Shown: positions 1 through 5,178 of the stretch, piece by piece
Layout: each line of letters begins with the position of its first letter
Numbering within the stretch: position 1 is the stretch's first letter
Assembly (NCBI GenBank): GCA_003156615.1
Contig: PMHI01000228.1
Coordinates: forward strand, 25,499 to 33,410
Direction of reading: 5' to 3'
From: Acidobacteriaceae bacterium
GTDB taxonomy: Bacteria; Acidobacteriota; Terriglobia; Terriglobales; SbA1
DNA: 7,912 bases
Made by a program: the position numbers and the translations under genes
Notes under the pieces: generated by a model
Databases searched by the model: none
What the model saw: the letters and a program-made list of their open reading frames with translations, nothing else
Told to the model about the DNA's origin: nothing

Positions 1-28
1 GTCGGATTCGAAGTGTGTAAGTCCAAGT

Positions 29-52
29 AAAGAAAAGGCGCCGAGGAGCGCC
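29..52 (-). terminator. Probable rho-independent terminator after the DUF465 gene
   Basis: Read on the minus strand, a 5-bp all-GC stem (GGCGC / GCGCC) encloses a 6-base loop (TCCTCG) and is followed at once by TTTTCTTT (positions 36-29). This is the classic stem plus U-tract layout. It lies 57 bases downstream of the small minus-strand gene's stop codon and is oriented to end that transcript. The stem is short, which limits confidence. Confidence 0.6.
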
Positions 53-109
53 AGTGGGTGGGTACAAAACGCCTGTAGCGGCGATGGCTGCCTTCAAATG
101 GCCAGAAAA

Positions 110-340
110 TTATGCTACGTGAGTTCCGTACTGCTGCCGATACTGCCGCTCAATCGATTGCATCTGGTCCTTGAGCCGCAGCTTCAGCTTCTTGAGCCGA
201 ACTTCCTCAAGCTTTTCGTCTTCGCTGAGATAACGTTTTTGGGTAAGAGAATCAAGACGAGTGGAATACTGCATATGCTCCTGAGCCAGCCTGCGGAACT
301 CATCATGGCTGGTCAGGAGAGTGTCTTTCGGAGTCAGCAT
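110..340 (-). CDS. YdcH/DUF465-family small coiled-coil protein
   Basis: Encodes a 76-residue, highly charged, helical protein. The family is small and of poorly known function, and it is widespread in bacteria. Visible family features are a middle segment around residues 30-45 with a YLSEDEKLEEVRLKK-type stretch, followed by Lys/Leu-rich helix (KLKLRLKDQMQ) and a short polar tail. The whole chain can be read as two antiparallel helices. I chose the ATG at 340 because GGAGGT (353-348) sits 7 bases upstream. The in-frame ATG at 382 would add 14 residues that lack helix character and has no better ribosome site. The gene stands alone on its strand here, with a likely terminator after it. There is no signal peptide or membrane segment. 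The family assignment is fairly secure; the role is unknown. Confidence 0.8.
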   Translation of the reverse strand: MLTPKDTLLTSHDEFRRLAQEHMQYSTRLDSLTQKRYLSEDEKLEEVRLKKLKLRLKDQMQSIERQYRQQYGTHVA

Positions 341-600
341 CCTGCAGACCTCCAACCGGGATTCACGCCCTAAACCTACCACAGCCCCAAAATCGGTTCA
401 ATGCCGAATTCTGGTGCAGTCTCGTTCTGAGAAAGATCGGTGGTGGGCTGGTGATTCCCATTCCCCGAATTTCGCCGGTCGAGGCATGTTCCTCAACGAT
501 TGTGCCTGTGAACCAACGTAATGACCCTTGTCCAAAATTGACCAGTAGGCTGGGCGCACTGCGCGATATCCAGGAGTTCCGCTCAACTGAACATGCTTCA
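341..600. other. Spacer with no recognised gene
   Basis: About 260 bases lie between the divergent DUF465 gene and the first receiver-domain scrap. Frames of 60-90 codons stay open on both strands, but their translations show no family motif and no sensible start context. The promoters of the minus-strand DUF465 gene and of the plus-strand signalling genes should lie here. I could not pick out a convincing -35/-10 pair. Confidence 0.4.
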
Positions 601-735
601 AAGCATCCCTGGCTGCGTGGTGCGACGGGCTACCTCGTGAAACCGATTGACGCTCGTGAAGCGTCAGGCCAGCTTACCGACGTTGCCGAAGAGGCGGGAT
701 GCGGGCGATTCGAGGGGGAGATTCACGCTCTATGA
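601..735 (+). pseudogene. C-terminal scrap of a response-regulator receiver domain
   Basis: The translation around 619-693 reads GATGYLVKPIDARE, the beta5/alpha5 end of a CheY-like receiver domain including its conserved Lys-Pro (KP). It is followed by an amphipathic stretch (QLTDVAEEA) and a short tail. The frame stays open upstream to about 451, but those residues do not resemble the rest of a receiver domain: no acidic pair, no phospho-accepting Asp and no Thr/Ser strand are visible. The 5' part of the gene therefore seems to be lost or replaced. The stop TGA (733-735) overlaps the start ATG (732-734) of the following kinase gene as ATGA, a pattern typical of coupled operon genes. This suggests a regulator gene once sat intact directly upstream of the kinase. 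The motif match is clear but short. Confidence 0.5.
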
Positions 736-1937
736 AACTCGTTATTGTTGACGATATCGCCATCAACCGGGAGCTCCTGCGCGAGGCGTTCGAGGCCGAG
801 GGCCACACCACGCTCGAAGCCGCCGATGGCGTCGAAGCCCTCCAAATCCTCAACCGCGAAAAGGTAGACGCCATGTTGTCGGACATCATGATGCCACGTA
901 TGGACGGCTACCGGTTGTGCCACGAAATCCGCGCAACCGACCGCCTGCGCGCCTTGCCGATCGTCATTTACACTTCCACCTACACCTCGCCGAGCGATGA
1001 GAAGCTGGCTCTGAGGGTTGGCGCGGACAAATATCTAAGACGGCCTGCACCTTTCGAAACCATCCTCCTCGCGCTCGAAGAAGCTATCACCCTGCCACAT
1101 ACCACCCTGCGACCCGAGGCGTGGCACGATGTCGAGGTGCTCAAGGAATACAGCGATCGGCTCGTGACGAAGTTGGAAAAGAGGAACATCGAGCTTGCCG
1201 AAGCAAACGAGCGGCTGACCATCCTCGATCGTGCAAAGAGCGAGTTTCTCGACGTCATCTCTCACGAGTTCCGCACTCCACTCTATGGCCTTTTCACTGT
1301 CGGCGAGCTCATTCTGGATGGAATTTCCTCTCCAGAAGAAAACAGTAAACTCCAAGGGGTGTTTGAACGATCTCGCCGCAGAATTCTGTCGATGCTCGAT
1401 GATGCTTTGCTCCTGACTCGAATCGAGGTCAAGAGGGACCAGTTCGGATCTGTTCCCGTCTCCCTGAGTACGGCACTGATTCGCGCCATTGAGAACGCGA
1501 CTGAGTTTGCCGACTCCAGACACGTGGCCTTCGCCATGCCATCGGCGAACCTGGACCTCGTCGTGGGCGATGAGGACTTGCTGGTACGAGCGCTTCAGGC
1601 GCTGCTTGAGATCGCCGTTACGTTCTCCGAAGAGGGCGCAACTGTCCGCCTGGCACATGAGGTTCTTGCCGATTCACTAAGGGTTATCATTGAGAGTCAT
1701 GGTAGGACAATCTCCACCACTGCCCTGCCGAAATTCTTTGAGATCTTCTCGGTTGAAGAAACACTGACGCCAGGCGGGGACCTGGGACTAGGGCCTGCCG
1801 TGGCATACCGGATTCTTTCCTTGTTCGGCGCTTCGGTCAGCGTCGCAAACCGGGATTCGTCTGGAATACGACTCGCCATATCGTTAAAGCAGGCGGCAAA
1901 GAAGGCTACAGCGAGGATCGCGGCGTCGGCCGGTTGA
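732..1937 (+). CDS. Receiver-domain histidine kinase with degenerate ATPase domain
   Basis: A 401-residue cytoplasmic two-component protein with no membrane segment. Residues 1-120 are a CheY-like receiver: acidic pair D7-D8, phospho-acceptor D51 in SDIMMP, Thr/Ser strand near T81, and YLRRP at 101-105 where Arg104 replaces the usual Lys. A coiled-coil linker (about 135-168) leads to a dimerisation/phosphotransfer helix with H178 in SHEFRTPL. Residues about 250-388 align to a HATPase_c fold but lack key residues. The N-box Asn is Ile294 (LLEIAV), the G1 box Asp and second Gly are Ser322 and Thr326, and only a partial GLG remains at 352. Autophosphorylation with ATP is therefore doubtful. A ChpT-like phosphotransfer role or a phosphatase role is possible (inference). 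The ATG at 732 is preceded by AGGGGGAG (713-720); the frame opens earlier at 699 but begins the receiver fold only here. Confidence 0.85.
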   Translation: MKLVIVDDIAINRELLREAFEAEGHTTLEAADGVEALQILNREKVDAMLSDIMMPRMDGYRLCHEIRATDRLRALPIVIYTSTYTSPSDEKLALRVGADKYLRRPAPFETILLALEEAITLPHTTLRPEAWHDVEVLKEYSDRLVTKLEKRNIELAEANERLTILDRAKSEFLDVISHEFRTPLYGLFTVGELILDGISSPEENSKLQGVFERSRRRILSMLDDALLLTRIEVKRDQFGSVPVSLSTALIRAIENATEFADSRHVAFAMPSANLDLVVGDEDLLVRALQALLEIAVTFSEEGATVRLAHEVLADSLRVIIESHGRTISTTALPKFFEIFSVEETLTPGGDLGLGPAVAYRILSLFGASVSVANRDSSGIRLAISLKQAAKKATARIAASAG

Positions 1938-2040
1938 AGCAGGAAAGACTCGATGGGATTTTCCTGGACTTGGAGATACCCAGGCCGGCATGGTTTCGAT
2001 TTGGCGCGCCTCATCCGCAGGGCGATTGATTCGGAGCGCT
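1937..2040 (+). pseudogene. Receiver-domain fragment with frameshift, just after the kinase
   Basis: Directly after the kinase stop, the plus strand reads LDGIFLDLEIP (1949-1981), the beta3 strand and phosphorylation-site loop of a receiver domain. After one extra base in a CCC run (1979-1982) it continues in another frame as GRHGFDLARLIRRA (1983-2024). Joined, this is a normal receiver segment: phospho-Asp, Pro-Gly, then the GFDLARLIR helix. There is no receiver start upstream, because the kinase gene occupies that DNA, and the similarity fades after about 2030, where the convergent regulator's 3' end lies. It is therefore an internal scrap that cannot make a functional domain. The match is by motif only, over about 25 residues, but its order and spacing are right. 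Confidence 0.5.
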
Positions 2041-2419
2041 ATTTCGATCCTCTCGTTTGCGCAACAGGCGTTCGAGCTCATTGGCGAGATCACGCGCATT
2101 GATCGGCTTCGAGAGGTAGCCATCGAACCCGGCATTCAAGACGTTGTCCCGGTCATCTCGCATGGCATAAGCGGTAACGGCCAGAACCGGCAGTGTGGCT
2201 GACCTGGGATTCTCCCGGAGCCTGCGCATCACGGCAAAACCATCCAATACAGGCATGCCGATGTCGAGCAGCAGAAGGTCCGGCTGGCTCCGTTCAACCA
2301 TATCGAGGGCCTCTTGGCCGTTGCATGCTTCGATTACGCTGTAGCCGCGATTTCTCCAGCAGCTCGCGAAGCAGTTCGCGGTTGACTGGATTGTCCTCAG
2401 CCACGAGAACCTCGGTCAT
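2011..2419 (-). pseudogene. Receiver-only response regulator, one-base frameshift
   Basis: From ATG 2419 the protein begins as a typical receiver (VLVAEDNPVNRELL) for 23 codons. One surplus base, best placed at 2350, then shifts the frame. Reading on from 2349 gives RGYSVIEACNGQEAL, the phospho-acceptor in LLLLDIGMP, a VLAVTAYAM strand and GFDGYLSKPI with the conserved Lys, ending at TGA 2011. Without the extra base this would be a complete single-domain regulator of 135 residues, and the total length is exactly one base over a multiple of three. As read, translation from 2419 ends after a few dozen codons. The start overlaps the stop of the upstream regulator as ATGA. The fault may be a true mutation or a sequencing/assembly error; a single indel in an otherwise perfect domain fits either. 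Confidence 0.8.
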
Positions 2420-2781
2420 GATTGCCCCACAGACTTCGCCAGCTTGCGGCCTTGAAAAACCCTTCCAACCTCTAGAGTGAGCTGCTGTTGCCAGCCGCCG
2501 TTCTTGTGAAATGGCGCCTCGGTTTCGCGAGTGAGATCGTCATTGTTTTTGATGTGAGACAAAACTTCGCGTCCATCCATTTTCGGGAGGTTTAGATCCA
2601 GCAAGATAAGATCCGGACATGGAGCGTCGACATAGGCTCCATGACGGTGCAGAAAGGCTAACGCCTCCACGCCGTCGGGAGCAACATGCGACCGAATCGA
2701 CGGATTGGCGTCACGAAAAGCTTCCTGTGTCAGCGGGAGGTCGCCGGGATTGTCTTCAACCAATAGAACGGGAATGGGCAT
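2416..2781 (-). pseudogene. Rcp1-like response regulator, C-terminal half replaced
   Basis: Residues 1-83 match the Rcp1-type receiver family (regulators often paired with phytochrome-like kinases): VLLVEDNPGD with the acidic pair, LTQEAFRDANP, phospho-acceptor D62 in LILLDLNLPKMDGREVL, then HIKNNDDL. In the family this is followed by the TVILTTS strand and the SKP lysine. Here residues 84-121 (about 2532-2416) are unrelated in appearance and end at TGA 2416, so beta4 to alpha5 are missing. The ATG at 2781 is chosen because GAGGAG (2792-2787) lies 5 bases upstream; an in-frame ATG at 2805 is weaker. The stop overlaps the next regulator's ATG as ATGA, so the novel tail ends exactly at a coupled junction. 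That suggests a deletion joined this gene to the end of another. It is probably non-functional. Confidence 0.75.
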
Positions 2782-2786
2782 ACTGT

Positions 2787-2792
2787 CTCCTC
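2787..2792 (-). promoter_or_regulatory. Shine-Dalgarno site that sets the Rcp1-like start
   Basis: GAGGAG on the minus strand, 5 bases before ATG 2781. It favours this start, which begins MPIPVLLVEDN, over the upstream in-frame ATG at 2805. Confidence 0.6.
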
Positions 2793-2822
2793 GGATGTAA
2801 TTCATAGCTACCTTTCCTTGCG

Positions 2823-2990
2823 TCAGATTTCCCTCTCACCGTCACGCGTTTGTATGACAATATCTTGAAGTTTTGCGCCACTAATGTTCCGTAGTTGAGA
2901 ATTTTCTGAGAATGGACGACTGTCCGCATCGATGCCAAACACCCGAACCGACAGATCTGTGTTGGAACGGGGCTCTGAGGAGTACCGCAT
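2823..2990 (-). pseudogene. Truncated PilZ-like domain protein
   Basis: The minus strand encodes 55 residues beginning MRYSSEPRSNTDLSVRVFGI and continuing DADSRPFSENSQLRNISGAK. This resembles the N-terminal half of short acidobacterial PilZ-type proteins, in which an Arg-rich start, an LxVRVxGxDAxGxPF strand and an (N/D)xS motif precede the main barrel. PilZ domains usually bind cyclic di-GMP. Here the NIS motif is followed by GAKL with no Gly at the expected spacing. The chain stops at 2823 after about 20 more residues, so most of the barrel is missing. The frame is also open back to TTG 3044. The gene lies 41 bases upstream of the Rcp1-like regulator on the same strand. The family call is from remembered resemblance and is moderate; the truncation relative to a PilZ domain of about 100 residues is clear if the call is right. 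Confidence 0.45.
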
Positions 2991-3050
2991 AACTTCTAGC
3001 TCTAGCCACCATTGTTGATTCTCTCCCCCGCGAGGTCTGTTCAAGAATGC

Positions 3051-3132
3051 TCATTGTCGCCTTCCTGGACGCACGAAGGTAACGAAAAATCCGACCGCGT
3101 AGATGACTGCGGAAAGCCCCAGCTGATCCCAT
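3051..3132 (-). pseudogene. Possible remnant encoding one membrane helix
   Basis: The minus-strand frame 3128-3051 reads DQLGLSAVIYAVGFFVTFVR followed by PGRRQ and a stop: one hydrophobic helix with a basic tail, as at the C-terminal end of a small inner-membrane protein. An ATG lies at 3132-3130, one base out of frame (ATG-G-GAT), with AGAGGT a few bases upstream. Removing that base would give a 26-residue single-helix peptide. As it stands the frame has no ATG, GTG or TTG start after the preceding stop. This may be a frameshifted micro-gene, the 3' end of a lost membrane protein, or chance. Confidence 0.2.
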
Positions 3133-3197
3133 GATTGACCTCTGTGAATCGAACACAGTAGGCGTTCAGGAGGAGAATGCCTATGCCGAGACTGCGT

Positions 3198-3347
3198 TCA
3201 GTGATGCGTTGGCGCAATGCCCGGCGACCGTGGAGTGAGTGACCGAGGGGCTTCAATTGCGCGGAATTCCTGAGTCACCCGGCCTATGTTGTCGCGAATC
3301 CAAGCGGTTCCACTGGCCGCAGATTGAAGTGCTTCTGCCGATCGCAT
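3198..3347 (-). CDS. Possible small protein or gene remnant, 49 residues
   Basis: ATG 3347 to TGA 3198 on the minus strand encodes a peptide whose first 37 residues look more protein-like than the surrounding frames: MRSAEALQSAASGTAWIRDN, then IGRVTQEFRAIEAPRSL. This is a plausible amphipathic helix. The last dozen residues are rich in Pro, Ser and His and look like read-through of non-coding DNA. No ribosome site is evident, and the start codon lies inside an inverted repeat. I do not recognise a family. It may be the remains of a longer gene in this decayed stretch, or chance. Confidence 0.15.
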   Translation of the reverse strand: MRSAEALQSAASGTAWIRDNIGRVTQEFRAIEAPRSLTPRSPGIAPTHH

Positions 3348-3356
3348 AGCGATCGG
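3338..3356. repeat. Perfect 8-bp inverted repeat
   Basis: CCGATCGC and GCGATCGG are separated by ATA, forming a perfect 8-bp palindrome with a 3-base centre. There is no T-run on either side, so it is not a normal terminator. It could be an operator-like site or a small hairpin. It sits in the gene-poor stretch between the signalling remnants and rimI. Confidence 0.5.
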
Positions 3357-3611
3357 TATCGCCCGGTGGGGAGATCCTGCCAGTGAGCGCTACTCCGTCA
3401 TTCCCATGCTGGTTTGATCCTTCAAATGAGGCGACGAGCCGGGATCTTCAATAAGGCTGGTCATTCGGCCGCCAGACCATCTACGCACGACGTGCGCGAG
3501 TTGCCTACTTCATCGTTAGGGTCGTACAGGAGGAGGCTGAATCGCTCGTAAACGCATCCTCGCCCGGAGCGGAGGGTGGACATCCTGATGACTGTGATTC
3601 CGCTGTGCCGC
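3348..3611. other. Gene-poor stretch downstream of rimI
   Basis: About 260 bases. The frames that stay open (for example minus strand 3643-3461) give translations without recognisable motifs. A short inverted repeat (CGCAC-GAC-GTGCG) occurs near 3484-3496. No clear terminator for the long minus-strand gene run was found here: the GC-rich hairpin-like sequence near 3558-3575 has only four pairs and no U-tract. Confidence 0.35.
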
Positions 3612-4100
3612 CTAATAAAGCCATAGACGACAAAGGATTGCATCCTCCAGAGGGTTGGAGTAGTAACTCTTGCGTAAACCCACTTCTTGGAAGCCCACCT
3701 TGCGATACAGGGCGCGCGCGCTGTGATTTGACTCGCGGACTTCCAGAAATATTCCGCTCCCCTGTTCTCCCCGCGCGTGCGCGACGAACTCCACCAGAAG
3801 GTGCGTGCCCACGCCTCGGCGGCGAACCGCTGCCGCGACCACTATGTTCTCTAACTCCCACTCCGCATCAACCCGATGCGCTACCAGGAACGCACGAACT
3901 TCAGGTGATTCGCCTTCATCTTCCACTATCAAGGCAAAGCGTTCGGATTGCGGCTGGCCATCCGCGGTCACAAACAATCCCTCATGCTGCCCCCTCGACC
4001 AGTGGGCGGTAGCTGGACTCTGGCGCTCCAGGTCCATCATGGCTGGAACATCCGTGATCATGGCCCGTCGGATGGGCACGCTAGGATTCGCTTTTTTCAA
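3612..4100 (-). CDS. rimI: RimI-type GNAT N-acetyltransferase
   Basis: A 162-residue GNAT protein of the RimI type, which acetylates the N-terminal amine of ribosomal protein S18 in enterobacteria and sometimes other proteins. Order of features: strand 1 (VPIRRAMITDVPAMMDLER, 8-26), the ATAHWS motif near 30-35 typical of RimI, ELENIVV strand (82-88), the acetyl-CoA pyrophosphate loop RRRGVG (93-98), EVRESN (120-125) and ALYRKVGF (130-137) with the probable general acid Tyr132, then YYSNPLEDAI (146-155). Length is normal. The start taken is TTG 4100, which overlaps the end of tsaB by 20 bases. GTG 4079 would still keep strand 1, while ATG 4061 would cut it. None has a strong ribosome site, which fits coupling to tsaB. 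The neighbour TsaB is a common partner in bacteria. Substrate here is inferred from family only. Confidence 0.88.
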   Translation of the reverse strand: MKKANPSVPIRRAMITDVPAMMDLERQSPATAHWSRGQHEGLFVTADGQPQSERFALIVEDEGESPEVRAFLVAHRVDAEWELENIVVAAAVRRRGVGTHLLVEFVAHARGEQGSGIFLEVRESNHSARALYRKVGFQEVGLRKSYYSNPLEDAILCRLWLY

Positions 4101-4761
4101 GCATCTCGGCGTCGGTGCGGCGGATGTAGTTCGCCTCCAACTGCTCAGGCGTTACGGTCTCGCCGGATTGAATCTTGCGCCAACCCAAACCGGCAACCGC
4201 AGCAGCAGAGATCGGCGGCAGAGTTGAGACGGACAATCCGGCCGCGCCCGCCGCCTGACTTAAAACGGAGTCCGGCGTCACCACCGTCCATCCTTTCGCC
4301 TGGGCAAGGAATTCGCTCCGGGTCAGAATGTGCTCTCGCGGGACTTGGCCAGAAACGGCTGGCATGTTGTACTCCCCCACGTAGACATCGCTCCGGCCCG
4401 CGTCCAGCGCTGCCATGATCTTACCTTGAGCACCGCTCGCAAAGACGCACACTTCCAGCAGAGACACCGCCGCGATCGGCCTGTCCAAGACCTCAGCCAA
4501 GGCTTTGACCGCCGCCAGCCCGATCCGCAGCCCGGTGAAGGATCCCGGTCCCGAGGCTGCCGCTAGAGCGCCGATATCACTCTTGGTGAATCCGTTCCGG
4601 GAGAGCAACTCGACGATTTGGGGAATAAGCTGCGCGGAAAAAGTGCCTCCGACCAGCGGCGCAATTTCGATCACCTCGAAGTCGTCGCCATCAGTCGCCC
4701 CGGCTATCGCCAGCGCGATGCTGCCCTGCTTGCCGGAAGTATCGACGGAGAGAAGTAACAT
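4081..4761 (-). CDS. tsaB: TsaB, t6A tRNA modification scaffold protein
   Basis: A 226-residue member of the ASKHA-fold TsaB (YeaZ) family. With TsaD, TsaE and TsaC it makes N6-threonylcarbamoyladenosine at position 37 of ANN-decoding tRNAs; TsaB itself is non-catalytic and holds TsaD. The sequence shows the N-terminal LSVDTSG strand (4-10), the hallmark GPGSFTGLRIG (71-81), the following helix GLAAVKALAE, a MAALDAGRSDVYVGEY segment (116-131), and the C-terminal PEQLEANYIRR..DAE pattern (205-219). The usual HS before LxP is FS here (41-42), a mild deviation. It starts at ATG 4761, 24 bases after the mce stop, without a strong ribosome site. Its 3' end overlaps rimI. The other t6A genes are not in the window. 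Confidence 0.93.
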   Translation of the reverse strand: MLLLSVDTSGKQGSIALAIAGATDGDDFEVIEIAPLVGGTFSAQLIPQIVELLSRNGFTKSDIGALAAASGPGSFTGLRIGLAAVKALAEVLDRPIAAVSLLEVCVFASGAQGKIMAALDAGRSDVYVGEYNMPAVSGQVPREHILTRSEFLAQAKGWTVVTPDSVLSQAAGAAGLSVSTLPPISAAAVAGLGWRKIQSGETVTPEQLEANYIRRTDAEMLEKSES

Positions 4762-4785
4762 AAAGAAATAAGGTTTGTCTTCGAC

Positions 4786-5178
4786 CTATCCCTCGACCAA
4801 CTCGAGCAGCACTCCGCCCGTGCTAGACGGATGCACGAAAACGTATCTGTGTCCGCCCGCGCCCCTTTTGATTTCCTCCGAGACCAGGCGCACGCCGTCT
4901 TTCTTCAGCCGCTCGACGGCCGCGGGCAAATCCGGAACACGCAGGCAGACGTGATGCAGGCCCTCGCCGCGCTTGGCGATAAACTTCGCGATGGTCGAAT
5001 TCTCCGAGGTCGCCTCTAACAGCTCCAATCGGCTCTCGCCCACCGGAACCATCACCAGCCGCACTTGCTCCTGCTCCACGGTTTCTTCGGGCGAAACGCT
5101 GAGGCCCAGCTTCTGATAAATCGACTTCGCCGCCGCCAGCGACTTCACCGCGATCCCGAGATGATCGATTTGCAACAT
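4786..5178 (-). CDS. mce: Methylmalonyl-CoA epimerase
   Basis: A 130-residue vicinal-oxygen-chelate (glyoxalase fold) enzyme that interconverts (S)- and (R)-methylmalonyl-CoA, linking propionyl-CoA carboxylation to the B12-dependent mutase. Two repeated beta-alpha-beta-beta-beta modules are visible. The first starts IDHLGIAV with metal ligand H6 and runs to LELLEAT (51-57); the second starts GLHHVCLRV (73-81) with His75/76 and ends VLLELVE (123-129) with Glu127. These positions fit the family's metal site. Length is normal. The ATG at 5178 shares one base with the meaB stop (TGATG), so the two are probably co-translated. This placement beside the mutase chaperone strongly supports the epimerase call over other glyoxalase-fold proteins. 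Confidence 0.93.
   Translation of the reverse strand: MLQIDHLGIAVKSLAAAKSIYQKLGLSVSPEETVEQEQVRLVMVPVGESRLELLEATSENSTIAKFIAKRGEGLHHVCLRVPDLPAAVERLKKDGVRLVSEEIKRGAGGHRYVFVHPSSTGGVLLELVEG

Noticed and set aside
398..601. Minus-strand open frame of 67 codons upstream of the DUF465 gene
   Set aside because: It has no recognisable motif and no ribosome site, and it overlaps the receiver-remnant frame. There is no support for a gene.
1035..1658. Minus-strand open frame of 207 codons inside the kinase gene
   Set aside because: It overlaps the clear receiver and His-box coding on the plus strand and has no recognisable domain or ribosome site.
619..2125. Apparent inverted repeat: the receiver segment at 628-660 resembles the minus-strand segment near 2085-2117
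   Set aside because: Identity is about three quarters over some 33 bases and is explained by the conserved GYLxKPI receiver motif, not by a mobile-element terminal repeat.
3162..3238. Plus-strand AGGAGGAG followed by two ATGs and a 19-21 codon Arg-rich frame
   Set aside because: The ribosome-site match is excellent but the peptide is tiny and Arg-rich, and no promoter or conservation can be shown. It is probably chance.
3558..3575. GC-rich hairpin-like CCTC...GAGG downstream of rimI considered as a terminator
   Set aside because: It has only four outer base pairs with internal mismatches and no U-tract on either strand.
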